A stretch of DNA of 64,000 nt from Stieleria bergensis (GCA_007745635.1 CP036272.1:5416816-5480815), one strand, 5' to 3'. Shown: positions 34,601-42,159, numbered from the stretch's first letter. Translations and numbers: made by a program. Notes: generated by a model not told the origin, from the sequence alone.

Positions 34601-36328
34601 ACCACCTGGTGCCGGTGCTACTGGTGCCGGTGCTACCATCGCTGGCGGCTGCACTGGCAGAGGTGCCGGTGCCGCAGGAGCCGGTGCCGCTGGAGCTGCA
34701 AACGGATCGTTGCCCGCTGGTTTTGGTGCTGGTGGTGCCGCTGGAGCTGGAGCTGGTGCCGCAAAGGGATCATCTGCCGCTGGCATGGGAGCAGCCGGTT
34801 TGGGGGCCGCTGGCATGGGTGCAGCAGGAGCCGCTGGATCGGCAAAAGGATCGTCCGCCGCTGGTGCAGGCTTTGCTGGCGCGGCGGGCTCAGCGAACGG
34901 ATCGGCAAAGGGATCGTCCGCCGCAGGTGCAGGCTTCGCTGGCGCGGCGGGCTCCGCAAACGGATCCGCAAAGGGATCGTCATCTTGCATGATCAACGTG
35001 GTGCCGCTGACAACCTTCAGGCTCTTGGCATCTTCGTTTTGTGGATCAGCTTCCAAAGCCATCTCAGCGATCGCTTTGGCGCCACGTTTGTCACCGGTTT
35101 GCAAGGCAAGCTTGCCGGCTCGAACCAACTCAGAAGCTTCGGCAGCGATCGCCAACGCTTTCTGACGCAGCAATGAGCTGTTGGCCGTTGGCAAGGTCAG
35201 ACCTTGGTTTCCTTCAGCTTCCGCAACAAGCTTGCTCAAGAAGCCGAAGTCTGGGTGGCCGTGTTCTAGTTCCGCATCTGTTGTCACACGAACCTGTCCA
35301 GCAAGCGACTGCCCCACGAGGTTCATTTCAATGTGTTGCTTTTTATCACCAGTGACCCGTCCCAACAGAATGCTGTCACGGTCCAATCGCAATGGAGGCA
35401 ACCGATCACCTTGAACGATCGTCATCGTTTCAGGGGTCGAGATCGACTCCACCCAGATCGGAGCCAATAAGGCTGCATCGGTCACTTCCTTGGCAACGGC
35501 CTGTGCCGTGTAGCCTTCACCACGATTCACCACGCCGACCTGACCACCGGTCTGATTGGCCAAGACGCCCATCATGGCAACGTCAATGGTGGGTCCAACG
35601 GCAATGCTGTGAACGGCAACGTGCTGAGTACGCAGCGAGTCGATCAGCTTGGCAAACCGAGTTTGGTCACCGGCAGATTCAATCGAGGTCGCATCGCCAA
35701 TGTAGACCAGTGAACGACCACGGCCTGCCTGGGCTCCCGCTTCCTTGAACACCTTGTCAGCGGTTTCAAGCACGCTGATCAAGTTGGTGTGCCCAAGTGG
35801 AAGACGTGCTCCCAACTGGTTCATCACCACCTCGGTTTGGGCTTCGTTGACAGCGCCAAAGTGCGAGGTCAATGCGTTGGCGTCAACGTCCGCCGCGAAC
35901 ACTTGCACGCGGTCCTTGGCTCGCATTCCTGCCAACACTTGTTCCGCAGCAATCAGTGAATCCTGACGAAACGCGCCGGACTGACTGGCCGAGGTATCAA
36001 CAACCACGACAACGTCCGAAGCCATGTTGCGAAGCGATTGCAACAGTTGCTCATCGGCTGATGGCTGAACCGAAGCCGCGAAATAAGCGGTTTCTGATTC
36101 CACGCCCTGGGCATCAATCACACCGTGGCTGACCACCCGTGCCGAAGCATGGTTGACCCCTGGCGATGCCGAAAAGGTCTGGACCTGAGTCGCTTGATTG
36201 CGAGCCGAATCCTGTGACCATGCGGGCATGACCCCACCTGCCATTGAAAATGCCATTGCAGCGGTTGCCGGTGCAACCCACCGCAATGCCGACTTAAGTT
36301 TGAGTCTTTGCTGTGCGACGTCTCGCAT
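31655..36328 (-). CDS. Giant vWA / STN-like / DUF2135-like secreted protein
   Basis: About 1,557 residues. Order: signal peptide (ending near VMPAWSQ), von Willebrand A domain at about residues 95-265 with a MIDAS-like DTSAS and YIGDATS, an Ala/Pro-rich linker with DPFADPFAEPAAPAKPAP repeats (about 446-576), a helical region, an STN-like secretin/TonB short domain (about 868-916, DLQNVSLRSFLRLML, then ITTTTEAENNL and VYPVGDLVVP), a GGGM repeat (about 963-1003), a TPR-like helical part, a DUF2135-like beta domain (about 1269-1362, DADVDLAIEEPSGTV) and a Gly-rich GGGGGIG tail. The ATG at 36328 has GGAG 9 bases upstream; an alternative ATG at 36376 adds 16 residues. It probably acts at the cell surface in adhesion or envelope structure. 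The combination is unusual. Confidence 0.85.
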   Translation of the reverse strand: MRDVAQQRLKLKSALRWVAPATAAMAFSMAGGVMPAWSQDSARNQATQVQTFSASPGVNHASARVVSHGVIDAQGVESETAYFAASVQPSADEQLLQSLRNMASDVVVVVDTSASQSGAFRQDSLIAAEQVLAGMRAKDRVQVFAADVDANALTSHFGAVNEAQTEVVMNQLGARLPLGHTNLISVLETADKVFKEAGAQAGRGRSLVYIGDATSIESAGDQTRFAKLIDSLRTQHVAVHSIAVGPTIDVAMMGVLANQTGGQVGVVNRGEGYTAQAVAKEVTDAALLAPIWVESISTPETMTIVQGDRLPPLRLDRDSILLGRVTGDKKQHIEMNLVGQSLAGQVRVTTDAELEHGHPDFGFLSKLVAEAEGNQGLTLPTANSSLLRQKALAIAAEASELVRAGKLALQTGDKRGAKAIAEMALEADPQNEDAKSLKVVSGTTLIMQDDDPFADPFAEPAAPAKPAPAADDPFADPFAEPAAPAKPAPAADDPFADPAAPAAPMPAAPKPAAPMPAADDPFAAPAPAPAAPPAPKPAGNDPFAAPAAPAPAAPAPLPVQPPAMVAPAPVAPAPGGLNGAAPPTPGVNAGDRYPAVDPNRRMVGDDEILGSGGGLLQQEINRRSAMEGAMQGEVRQALIYAERQVRQDPRKVAGQLKGVLARVEAFPDLSPALRQKLSLQLQSAIQASAMAEERFNEQQSNRVAEQERARAASLLLQKTYRREATLKTLSQQMNALIDEGRYVEADGEVSVKFVEEAGDTITDDSVAGQHFAYQPLALQTYARDREYRKMRERNFVDAFSLVLKANIPFVDEPHVVLFPEAEAWQRLSRHRLDKYGAFELVGNSEAEKKIEAALSDEISQVFTEIALTEAIDTISKSHNIPIVIDQRALEEEALDAEMPVSIDLQNVSLRSFLRLMLRDLQLAYVIKDEVMQITTTTEAENNLVTKVYPVGDLVVPIMSSGMGGGMGGGMMGGGMGGGMGGGMGGGMGGGMGGMGGGGMGGFGGGGAFMVPDEADLSAKAPAASSQTPAAKPETLSAEQTAQIRPLKIEVAPGQTRAEAWKAYFAEVEINSPVEMTLLDQRVRSTAAMYSRRSAAAEAKGNDQEALEWFVKSRELIGEAIRAGQVQPWMYQAYAIALAATGAPQAEVERALLSAVDFAGSATEVLNVAGRLENIGSSKAALRLCMRASEMSPDRREPYVMGMRLAEALDDADGIQWACAGVLGQAWPESYQPVVEKAKLLSRSTFREMLENKQREAAAEFAETLKVASAYDVVVRVSWTGDADVDLAIEEPSGTVCSLDNRTTASGGTILGDSFPGAGQAKDGTISETYMCPKGFSGVYRLLVRKVWGEVSSGNVTVEIVTDVGRESQRVIRKEVPLMEKNALFVFEVKDGKRQEQLGEAQLAHLRDVQRDIVGDMVLGQFANPAAPDAGQVLRDLYSDIAQMPSTGDGLPGVNNPFFPGNQVGYMPQITTIPDGAFMTATAIVSADRRFVRITPSPQFTQLGDVTTFNFVDGGQGGGGGGGIGGGGGGIGGGGGGIGGGGGGIGGGGGGIGGGIGN
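31673..31784 (-). repeat. 21-bp coding repeat, GGGGGIG
   Basis: About five copies of a 21-bp unit (gccgatgccaccaccgccgcc and close variants) encode a glycine-rich C-terminal tail of the giant protein. The unit is a multiple of three, and copies differ mainly by single silent changes. Confidence 0.9.
33329..33450 (-). repeat. 12-bp coding repeat, GGGM
   Basis: Repeated atgccgccgccc units encode Gly-Gly-Gly-Met blocks inside the giant protein, just after its STN-like domain. The Met at every fourth position is unusual for a glycine linker. Confidence 0.9.
34850..34985 (-). repeat. 60-bp-class coding repeat, DPFADPFAEPAAPAKPAP
   Basis: Two nearly identical ~57-60 bp blocks encoding ADDPFADPFAEPAAPAKPAP, with further degenerate DPFA-containing units down to about 34690. 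They make the Ala/Pro-rich spacer of the giant protein. Confidence 0.85.
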
Positions 36329-36937
36329 CTGATTTTTCTCCGCGTTGTATGAAAACAGACGTAACCCTGTCTTCATCGGGACAACCCTTCGGTTTTACTA
36401 AGCGCCGCATCGGAAAAATGACGTCTTTCCGAACTTTCGGCAGCACTTAGCGGTGATAAGTTTAAAAGCAATCAAGCCAGTTAATGACTCATGAGTCTAT
36501 TTCCGGATGATCTCGCTTTCTACGAAAAAATTAAGGTTTCCAGGACTCTGACTGAACCTTCAACACACCTCGGTGTTGCATTTTGCAACACCTGTTGCGA
36601 GATTGCTCAGCCAGAATCCCGAAAAGCAAGTCAACCCCGTGTCTGGCTAGCCTATTGTGCGAATGGCGTGCCAAAACGGATCGGCTGCACTGAAATTTTG
36701 CTGACGTTCGGGCAGTTCATCGGAAGCATCGCTCAAGCCAGAGCGCTCCGCCCCAACCCCGACCGCGACACTCTGATCCAATCTCTGCGGGCAACAATAG
36801 CGTCCGCCGGTCAGAATCAGAAAATTCCGTGGGCTTCACGCTGAATGCGCAGATTGCCAGATTTGCCCCCACCAAGCCGGTCGGAACTCCGCCGCCTCAA
36901 GCGTGCCCTAGCCGCCACAACGCAATCGCCAGAACAC
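36329..36937. promoter_or_regulatory. Leader and promoter region of the giant gene, with two hairpins
   Basis: Two inverted repeats lie upstream of the giant minus-strand gene. One is nested: outer arms ctaag (36398-36402)/cttag (36446-36450) around cggaaa (36411-36416)/tttccg (36426-36431). The other is a perfect 9-bp stem ggtgttgca (36572-36580)/tgcaacacc (36584-36592) with a TTT loop. The first would be in the mRNA leader, the second near the promoter. A 117-codon plus-strand frame at 36491-36844 has no recognisable features. Nothing else was seen. Confidence 0.5.
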
Positions 36938-37477
36938 TCACTGGCGCTCGCGCCCCTCTTCATCGAAGAAAAATTGCGACACCCCACGCTGATTGTTTGG
37001 CAACTGCCCACGGACAGTGACTTCGAAAACCCAACTCTTCTGGGGCTCAAACCGCTGGCTGCTGCGTTTGTCGGTGAAGATCGCTTGCGGCAGCACGACG
37101 CGCTGGCCGGCCTCCAGTGGACTGGCTCGCATCAGCAAATAGTGATCGTTCAGGATCAGGGTCAGGTTGCGAATCGGCTCTTCGGTCTCGTTCGTGATCG
37201 CCACCACATCGGCCAAAACCGGCTGCCCATTGGCTGCCGATGGCACCAAATCCTTTCCCACGGTGACGGCAACGGGCAGCGGCGGACCGCCTGAATTCTC
37301 GGGAAACAAGGCGTAAACCAGCAGCCCCAATGAAAACGCCGCGGCCAACGACAGGCTCAAACCACGCCGCGACAAACGCGCGCGAGGAGCTACTCGGGGT
37401 AAGTTTGCGTCCCCGGAAGCGTCGGGGATCACGTTTGCTGAATCATCGTCGACGTTTGGCATCACCGAATCGGACAT
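36938..37477 (-). CDS. Single-pass membrane protein, hypothetical
   Basis: A 179-residue protein starting MSDSVMPNVDDDSANV: a ~45-residue acidic-then-basic cytoplasmic segment, one membrane helix (GLSLSLAAAFSLGLLVYALF, about residues 50-69), then a ~105-residue extracytoplasmic beta-type domain containing VLADVVAITNETEEPIRNLTLILNDHYLLMRA. That domain looks like an immunoglobulin-like fold by strand spacing only. No family is recognised. An upstream ATG at 37525 is in frame but lies inside a terminator hairpin and would read through its T-run (GFFYRFF), so 37477 is preferred. The start follows the T-run of the hairpin by only 14 bases, which suggests control by attenuation. Confidence 0.65.
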   Translation of the reverse strand: MSDSVMPNVDDDSANVIPDASGDANLPRVAPRARLSRRGLSLSLAAAFSLGLLVYALFPENSGGPPLPVAVTVGKDLVPSAANGQPVLADVVAITNETEEPIRNLTLILNDHYLLMRASPLEAGQRVVLPQAIFTDKRSSQRFEPQKSWVFEVTVRGQLPNNQRGVSQFFFDEEGRERQ

Positions 37478-37499
37478 CACGAAAAACCTATAAAAAAAA

Positions 37500-37539
37500 C
37501 CGGTTGACTCAAACATGGTAACCATGACGAGTCAACCGG
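37500..37539 (-). terminator. Strong intrinsic terminator directly upstream of a gene start
   Basis: The perfect 11-bp arms ccggttgactc (37500-37510) and gagtcaaccgg (37529-37539) enclose a second palindrome, catgg-taa-ccatg (37514-37526). On the minus strand the stem runs into eight T residues (37492-37499). Only 14 bases separate that T-run from the ATG of the membrane protein. Confidence 0.9.
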
Positions 37540-37800
37540 CTAGTGCCTCGGTCGTTCGGCGGCAAATGGAGCCGCTGGGAGAAACGCGCAAGCCTAAGCG
37601 TGCTACTGCACTTGCCGTTAAGTGACTTAGGCGAACCCAATAAATGATCCCTCTGCCGAAACGTTATCGACCGAAGCTAGCGAAGCCGTTTATGGGCGTC
37701 GCTATCTAAGTGTATGTCTTAGCAGAACCCCAGCAAGCGCAACCAGCGGGATTCCGAAAATTCAGGCCTGTTTCAACGCCTGACTGCCCGCCCCCGCCAA
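37500..37800 (-). ncRNA. Candidate structured noncoding RNA or cis-regulatory leader
   Basis: About 300 noncoding bases on the minus strand with a series of complementary segments. tcaggc/gcctga is at 37762-37767 and 37778-37783. ctaag/cttag is at 37706-37710 and 37718-37722. tagcga+gcc/ggc+tcgcta is at 37678-37687 and 37695-37704. gcctaag/cttaggc is at 37592-37598 and 37626-37632, enclosing cactt/aagtg. The series ends in the terminator at 37500. No protein frame fits. No match to tmRNA, RNase P, SRP, T-box or common riboswitch consensus motifs was found by eye. It could be a stand-alone small RNA (6S-like size) or a terminator-type riboswitch controlling the membrane protein. Confidence 0.5.
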
Positions 37801-37814
37801 AGGACAGTTGGCCA

Positions 37815-38366
37815 CTAGCGTAGTAAAATCTCCCCCGTCCGATGGCCCTCTTTTTCACACGCGAATTCTGGCCCACTGGCATCGCGAACGATTAACTCGG
37901 TCAACCCCGATAACAATGCGTTTGCCGGACCATCGTCCGCACTATCGATTAACAAAACACGAAGCATGAAACGTTGCGATTGGGCCTCGTCTGGCTCCAA
38001 ACCAACCGCCTCCGCAATCGTGAACCGCCGGCGTGCGAGCGCTCGAACACTGCCCCGCTGTCCGGAAATCTCCCCCTCGTAGTCCAGATAACGGGTGCGA
38101 TGATTGGGCAAGCGACAACAGGGAACGATCAACGATGAAGTCCCCCCTGCCAGAGCCGGCAAGTCGCTGACCGGATCGCTTGCCCACGTCCATAAGCGAT
38201 GGTCCGCCGAATGCGTCACGACCTGGGCAGGCATTTCAAAACACCAATCCCAATGAACGGTCCCACAAGCGACCGAGCCAGGCGAGCGATCAAGCGACTG
38301 CGGCCGCTGGAGAACATGCTCTAGAATCGTTAACCGCAATGCGTGACTGCTCGATTGGCTCAACAT
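37815..38366 (-). CDS. Hypothetical protein
   Basis: A 183-residue soluble protein without signal peptide or membrane segment. It contains RLTILEHVLQRPQSLDRSP, several Trp and His residues (VHWDWCFEMPAQVVTHSADHRLWTW, partly), and an acidic C-terminal half with FTIAEAVGLEPDE. No family is recognised. Its codon use matches the neighbours and the frame is clean, so I take it as a real gene. It lies 42 bases downstream of the DUF4112 gene in a same-strand run with rnpA and the DnaJ-like gene, probably one operon. Confidence 0.65.
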   Translation of the reverse strand: MLSQSSSHALRLTILEHVLQRPQSLDRSPGSVACGTVHWDWCFEMPAQVVTHSADHRLWTWASDPVSDLPALAGGTSSLIVPCCRLPNHRTRYLDYEGEISGQRGSVRALARRRFTIAEAVGLEPDEAQSQRFMLRVLLIDSADDGPANALLSGLTELIVRDASGPEFACEKEGHRTGEILLR

Positions 38367-38408
38367 TGATCCTCCACACGTCCCACAGGGCTCTGCAAAC
38401 GACGCTGA

Positions 38409-38765
38409 CTAAGGGCCCGTTCTTTCCAAGTGCTCTTCGATCAGGCGAACATTCTTGCGGTTCGCTTTCCAAGCCACATCGAAAAGATCACCCACAATCG
38501 GCACTGATCCCAGCACAGTATCAATACCGAGGTTCACAAGCATTCGCAGGACCACCCGTTTTCGAACGCCCAATTGCCTTGCTCTGGCAATGATGATCAG
38601 GCCAATCAATCCGCTGCCAAGATCTCCAATGCCAGGAAACAAACCCAATAGCGGATCAAGACCGAAGCGGATGTTGGTCAATGGAATCCGAAAGGCATCA
38701 TCCATCAACCCGGCCAACTGATCGATCGCCTGAAACTGCGCGGTGTTTCGGCGATCTTCGTTCAT
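38409..38765 (-). CDS. DUF4112 domain protein
   Basis: A 118-residue protein. The DUF4112 signature is clear: DDAFRIPLTNIRFGLDPLLGLFPGIGDLGSG, a membrane-inserting LIGLIIIARARQLG, and VNLGIDTVLGSVPIVGDLFDVAWKANRKN. The two GxxPxxGD motifs mark a pair of short hydrophobic hairpins. Function is unknown; members are small membrane proteins. The ATG at 38765 gives the usual family start; an upstream in-frame ATG at 38810 adds 15 residues. It is 79 bases downstream of rnpA. Confidence 0.88.
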   Translation of the reverse strand: MNEDRRNTAQFQAIDQLAGLMDDAFRIPLTNIRFGLDPLLGLFPGIGDLGSGLIGLIIIARARQLGVRKRVVLRMLVNLGIDTVLGSVPIVGDLFDVAWKANRKNVRLIEEHLERTGP

Positions 38766-38844
38766 CGTGGGACTCCGGTATTGACAAGAAAAATCGGGAC
38801 GCGTGTTCAAGTCCCAGGCGTTTCAACTTCATTCCCCGAGGGAA

Positions 38845-39213
38845 TCAGGAACCAGCAGACAAACGCTTGATCGCTTTGCGAGCCATCACTGGCAGCGATT
38901 TCTGAATGCTCTTCCAGTCCCCTCGCGCTCCTTTCTTGGGCCTGACGATCAAATCATAACCCGCTGGAATGTTTCCGCACTGGGTACGAAAGGATTCGCG
39001 AATCCAACGCTTCCATTGGTTACGAATGACAGCATTTCCCGTTTTTTTCGGAATCGTAATCCCTAGCCGCGTGACGTTTGGCGACCGCTCTGAATCAGCG
39101 GGAACAACAAACACGACCAAGCAACCGTCTGCCGCACAAGCCCCCGTGCGCAGCGCCAGAGTGAATCGCTGCGATGAAATCACGCGTCGAGTTTTGGGAA
39201 ACGTTTGCCCCAT
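38845..39213 (-). CDS. rnpA: Ribonuclease P protein component
   Basis: A 122-residue basic protein, the normal size for RnpA, which binds RNase P RNA and helps it cut tRNA 5' leaders. The conserved RNR-type motif is IRNQWKRWIRESFR, and FPKTRRVISSQRF is the N-terminal hydrophobic/aromatic binding strand. The C-terminal helix region WKSIQKSL follows. In most bacteria rpmH (L34) lies immediately upstream; here only 52 bases separate rnpA from the DnaJ-like gene, so rpmH is not present at this site. Confidence 0.94.
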   Translation of the reverse strand: MGQTFPKTRRVISSQRFTLALRTGACAADGCLVVFVVPADSERSPNVTRLGITIPKKTGNAVIRNQWKRWIRESFRTQCGNIPAGYDLIVRPKKGARGDWKSIQKSLPVMARKAIKRLSAGS

Positions 39214-39265
39214 GATTGCCTACTAAGAAACGCTCATTTCGATCGGAATCGGTCGACTGCCTGAA

Positions 39266-40267
39266 TCAGGACGTTGTTGAGCCTTCGAGTGACTGGCGGA
39301 CCGACTGCGGATTGAGCTCTGCAAATTCCTCAAGCAGCTTCTTCGATGGCTCATCGACTTGCTCGGGCACTTTGATTTGAACCTGCACGATCAGGTCACC
39401 GGCCGCTCCCTTAGCAGAGGGAATGCCTTGTCCCTTTAAACGAAGCTTGCGTCCACTGCTTGTGCCCGCAGGAATTGAAAGTGCGACGCTGCCTTCAGGC
39501 AACAGCGGCAAATCAACTTTACAGCCCAGCACCGCCTCAGTCAGCGTGACAGGCAAATTCAGCTCCAAGTTCTGACCATAGCGTTTGTACACCGGATGGG
39601 GTGTAGAGCTAACGACCAAGATCAAATCCCCGGGAGGCCCACCGTTGGGCGATGGCGATCCTTTTTCGCGCAGTCGCATTTTGGTGCCTTCGGCGATCCC
39701 CTTGGGAATGTTGACCGAGATCTTTTGGTCGTTAATGTACAGCTCGGCTTCGCCGCCGGCGACCACTTTTTCCAGTGGCAACTGCAACTCTCGGCGCAGG
39801 TTGCCGCCTTTCTGTGCACGCGAAGCAGCGGTGCGAGTGCGACCTCGTCCTCCGCCGCCGCCACGAGCAGCTTGGCCGCCCATGATTTGTTCAAAAAAAT
39901 CGCCGAAGCCGCCTTCAAAGTTGAAGCCACCTGGATTGCCGCTCGCGCCACCACCACCGCCAGCAGCTCCACGACCAAAAATGGAGTCCAAGTCCAGGCC
40001 ATCGAATCCACCGGCCCCGGCACCATGGAACCCGCCAGCGCTGCGAACTTTTTCAAAGTCCGAACCATAGCGATCGTAGGCCGCCCGTTTTTCCTCGTCA
40101 CTCAACACGTCATACGCTTCCTGGATACGTTTGAAGCGTGCTTGCGCATCATCGTCCGGATTTTTGTCCGGATGGTACTTGAGCGCTAGCTTGCGATGAG
40201 CTTTTCGAATCTCGTCTTTGCTCGCGTTTCGAGAAACGCCGAGGATTTGATAAAGGTCTTCTGACAC
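39266..40267 (-). CDS. DnaJ/CbpA-type J-domain co-chaperone
   Basis: A 333-residue co-chaperone if it starts at the GTG at 40267: (M)[15 protein letters not shown]. The J-domain has the invariant HPD in [11 protein letters not shown] (about residues 32-42). A Gly/Ala-rich and Phe-rich linker follows (about 70-155), then two C-terminal beta-sandwich domains ([23 protein letters not shown] start, [37 protein letters not shown]). There is no CxxCxGxG zinc-finger region, so it is the CbpA type. It stimulates DnaK ATPase. The frame continues upstream to a TTG at 40372 with a hydrophobic run ([18 protein letters not shown]) that would act as a membrane anchor if translated. No clear Shine-Dalgarno decides between them. 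Confidence 0.88.
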   Translation of the reverse strand: MSEDLYQILGVSRNASKDEIRKAHRKLALKYHPDKNPDDDAQARFKRIQEAYDVLSDEEKRAAYDRYGSDFEKVRSAGGFHGAGAGGFDGLDLDSIFGRGAAGGGGGASGNPGGFNFEGGFGDFFEQIMGGQAARGGGGGRGRTRTAASRAQKGGNLRRELQLPLEKVVAGGEAELYINDQKISVNIPKGIAEGTKMRLREKGSPSPNGGPPGDLILVVSSTPHPVYKRYGQNLELNLPVTLTEAVLGCKVDLPLLPEGSVALSIPAGTSSGRKLRLKGQGIPSAKGAAGDLIVQVQIKVPEQVDEPSKKLLEEFAELNPQSVRQSLEGSTTS

Positions 40268-40458
40268 GGCAGATGCAGTGGTTAGGATGACAACGACAAT
40301 AGCGACCGTACAAAAATAGCCGCTTCGGTGATCCAGCCCAAGACGCGAAACCGACGCCTCGGGCAAGATCAAGGTTTATACTTGTTGCCGGCCCATTTGA
40401 CACCGGCGATCATCACCAAGTTCACCCAGCAAAGCCTGCGCCACATCGAGAACGATTC

Positions 40459-42093
40459 ATGCTTGAAGGTCAAAACAGCAGGAAAAACCTCCGCTTTCAC
40501 TTCGCTTTTTGGCTCTCTGCTGCCTTCAGCTTGCTCTGTCCGTTTCCTGCCAAACTGACGGTGAACGCCGACGGCCTGCTGACGATGACCTTGGAAGACG
40601 AAGAAACCGGTCAACCGGTGACCTCGCGGATCGAACTGTATCGGCATCTCCCTCAGATCACCGCCAGAGCCCAGAAACGGCTTTCCAAAAACGCCACCAA
40701 ACCGATCCCGATTCGCCAAACCATCCCAGCGGGCATCGGAACGGTCCTTGATGAGCGGGTCGAACTGGAATTGCCTCCAGGGGACTATCACTACAAGCTG
40801 ATTCGCGGTCCGGAATATCGCTGGTTAACCGGCGGGTTCACGATGGAGAAAACCAGCTTGGACGAGCACCATAAAACGCTGCCAAGAATGGTGGACATGT
40901 ACAAACAGGGATGGGTCAGTGGCGACTGTTTTGTCACCCCGTCCCCAAATAGTCTGCCGCTCCGCATGGCCTCCGAAGACTTGCATGTCGCCGCGGTGAC
41001 CCAAGACGTGCCCGCTAAACCCATTCCCAAACGCGGTCAAGATCGGCCGCTGACCTATGCACCTTCCTGGATTCGCCACGATGTGACTTACGCCCAGGGC
41101 CTGTCCTATTATGGGCTGAATGAACCAACAGCAGAGTCACTGCAGATTGATCCAAAATCGCTCGATGGACTCCCGTTCCTAATCGCTGCTGCCAACGCGA
41201 ATTTGGAACAACCCGTCAAGATCGCCATTGAAAACCCGTTCAGCTGGCAACTGCCTGTTTGGCTGGCAAGCGGCAAAGTGGATGGCTACTTTCTTTTAGG
41301 TGACTGGCTACGGCTCGATCGCCAAGTGTTGACCATCAAGGAAGGCCCCGTCCCGGATTACTTTGCCATTCGTGAAGCCACTCAAGTCGGACGCTACGGA
41401 GAACAGATCTATCGCCATCTTCTCGATTGCGGCCTTCGACTGGTCCCCCTGGCCGGGGGCGGCGATCAATCAGCGAACTTACCGGTCGGTTACAACCGCC
41501 TGTATGTCACCCGTGCCGTCGACGATGGCTACGACGAATCGTTGCAACAGCCCACCGTCTCGACCACGTCTGAACAGTGGTGGGCGAATCTGTGGCAGGG
41601 ACACAGCGTGGCGACCAACGGTCCGATGCTGCAACCGCTCATCAGCGGCAAGGTCCCCGGCCACACGTTCAAAGGCTCCGCTGGACAAACCTTACGACTC
41701 CAGCCCGAACTGAACCTCTCGGTACGCGATCAGGTCGATTACCTGGAAGTCATTCACAACAACCAAGTCCACTACAGTGCTCGACTGGATGAGTTCGCCA
41801 AAGCAGGCGGCAAGATCCCGCCGATCGAAGCCAGCGAAAGCGGCTGGGTGATCATTCGCGTCATGACGCTTCATGACCAGCATTATCGCGCTGCTGTGAC
41901 GGCGCCTTGGTGGATCGAAATTGACGGCAAGCGACGAGTGTCCAAAACCAGTGTGGAATTCTTCCAAGCCTGGCAGGCAGGGTACGAAACGCATCTCCAG
42001 AAAACCCAAGCCGATCAGCTGGCCCAGTACGCACCGTTCATTCAAGCCTCCCGAAAGTTTTGGCAAACGAAGTTGGCTCAGGCCGTCGAGTGA
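40459..42093 (+). CDS. CehA/McbA-like metallohydrolase homologue, HxH motif lost
   Basis: A 544-residue protein with a signal-like N-terminus (FHFAFWLSAAFSLLCPFPA). The middle matches the CehA/McbA (PHP-type) family pattern. In the family a GD-x-H-x-H metal motif follows the GW..SGD stretch; here it reads GWVSGDCFVTPSP (residues 151-163), so both histidines are gone, while SEDLHVA just after is kept. Later family stretches are present: GRYGEQIYRHLLDCGLRLVPLAGGG and LPVGYNRLYVTRA. I infer a degenerate, non-hydrolytic or altered-metal member. It is divergent from the DnaJ-like gene, with which it shares about 190 bases of promoter region. Confidence 0.6.
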   Translation: MLEGQNSRKNLRFHFAFWLSAAFSLLCPFPAKLTVNADGLLTMTLEDEETGQPVTSRIELYRHLPQITARAQKRLSKNATKPIPIRQTIPAGIGTVLDERVELELPPGDYHYKLIRGPEYRWLTGGFTMEKTSLDEHHKTLPRMVDMYKQGWVSGDCFVTPSPNSLPLRMASEDLHVAAVTQDVPAKPIPKRGQDRPLTYAPSWIRHDVTYAQGLSYYGLNEPTAESLQIDPKSLDGLPFLIAAANANLEQPVKIAIENPFSWQLPVWLASGKVDGYFLLGDWLRLDRQVLTIKEGPVPDYFAIREATQVGRYGEQIYRHLLDCGLRLVPLAGGGDQSANLPVGYNRLYVTRAVDDGYDESLQQPTVSTTSEQWWANLWQGHSVATNGPMLQPLISGKVPGHTFKGSAGQTLRLQPELNLSVRDQVDYLEVIHNNQVHYSARLDEFAKAGGKIPPIEASESGWVIIRVMTLHDQHYRAAVTAPWWIEIDGKRRVSKTSVEFFQAWQAGYETHLQKTQADQLAQYAPFIQASRKFWQTKLAQAVE

Positions 42094-42135
42094 TGATCCT
42101 GCCACCACGACAGATCGTCTCAAGCAGGACAGGGC

Positions 42136-42159
42136 ACTGGTGCGTGCAGGCACTGCACC
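42136..42159. repeat. Diverged copy of the dispersed palindrome
   Basis: actggtgcgtgcaggcactgcacc, a copy with a disrupted right arm, lies in the 79-base gap between the convergent CehA-like and omega-amidase genes. Confidence 0.75.

Noticed and set aside
36491-36844. Plus-strand frame of 117 codons upstream of the giant gene
   Set aside because: Overlaps the hairpins and the likely promoter of the divergent gene; composition unlike the neighbours and no domain.
37478-37525. Upstream ATG for the small membrane protein
   Set aside because: Lies inside the terminator hairpin and would translate the T-run; 37477 is a better start.
37500-37800. RNase P RNA or tmRNA
   Set aside because: None of the conserved core motifs of either was found on either strand, although rnpA is nearby.
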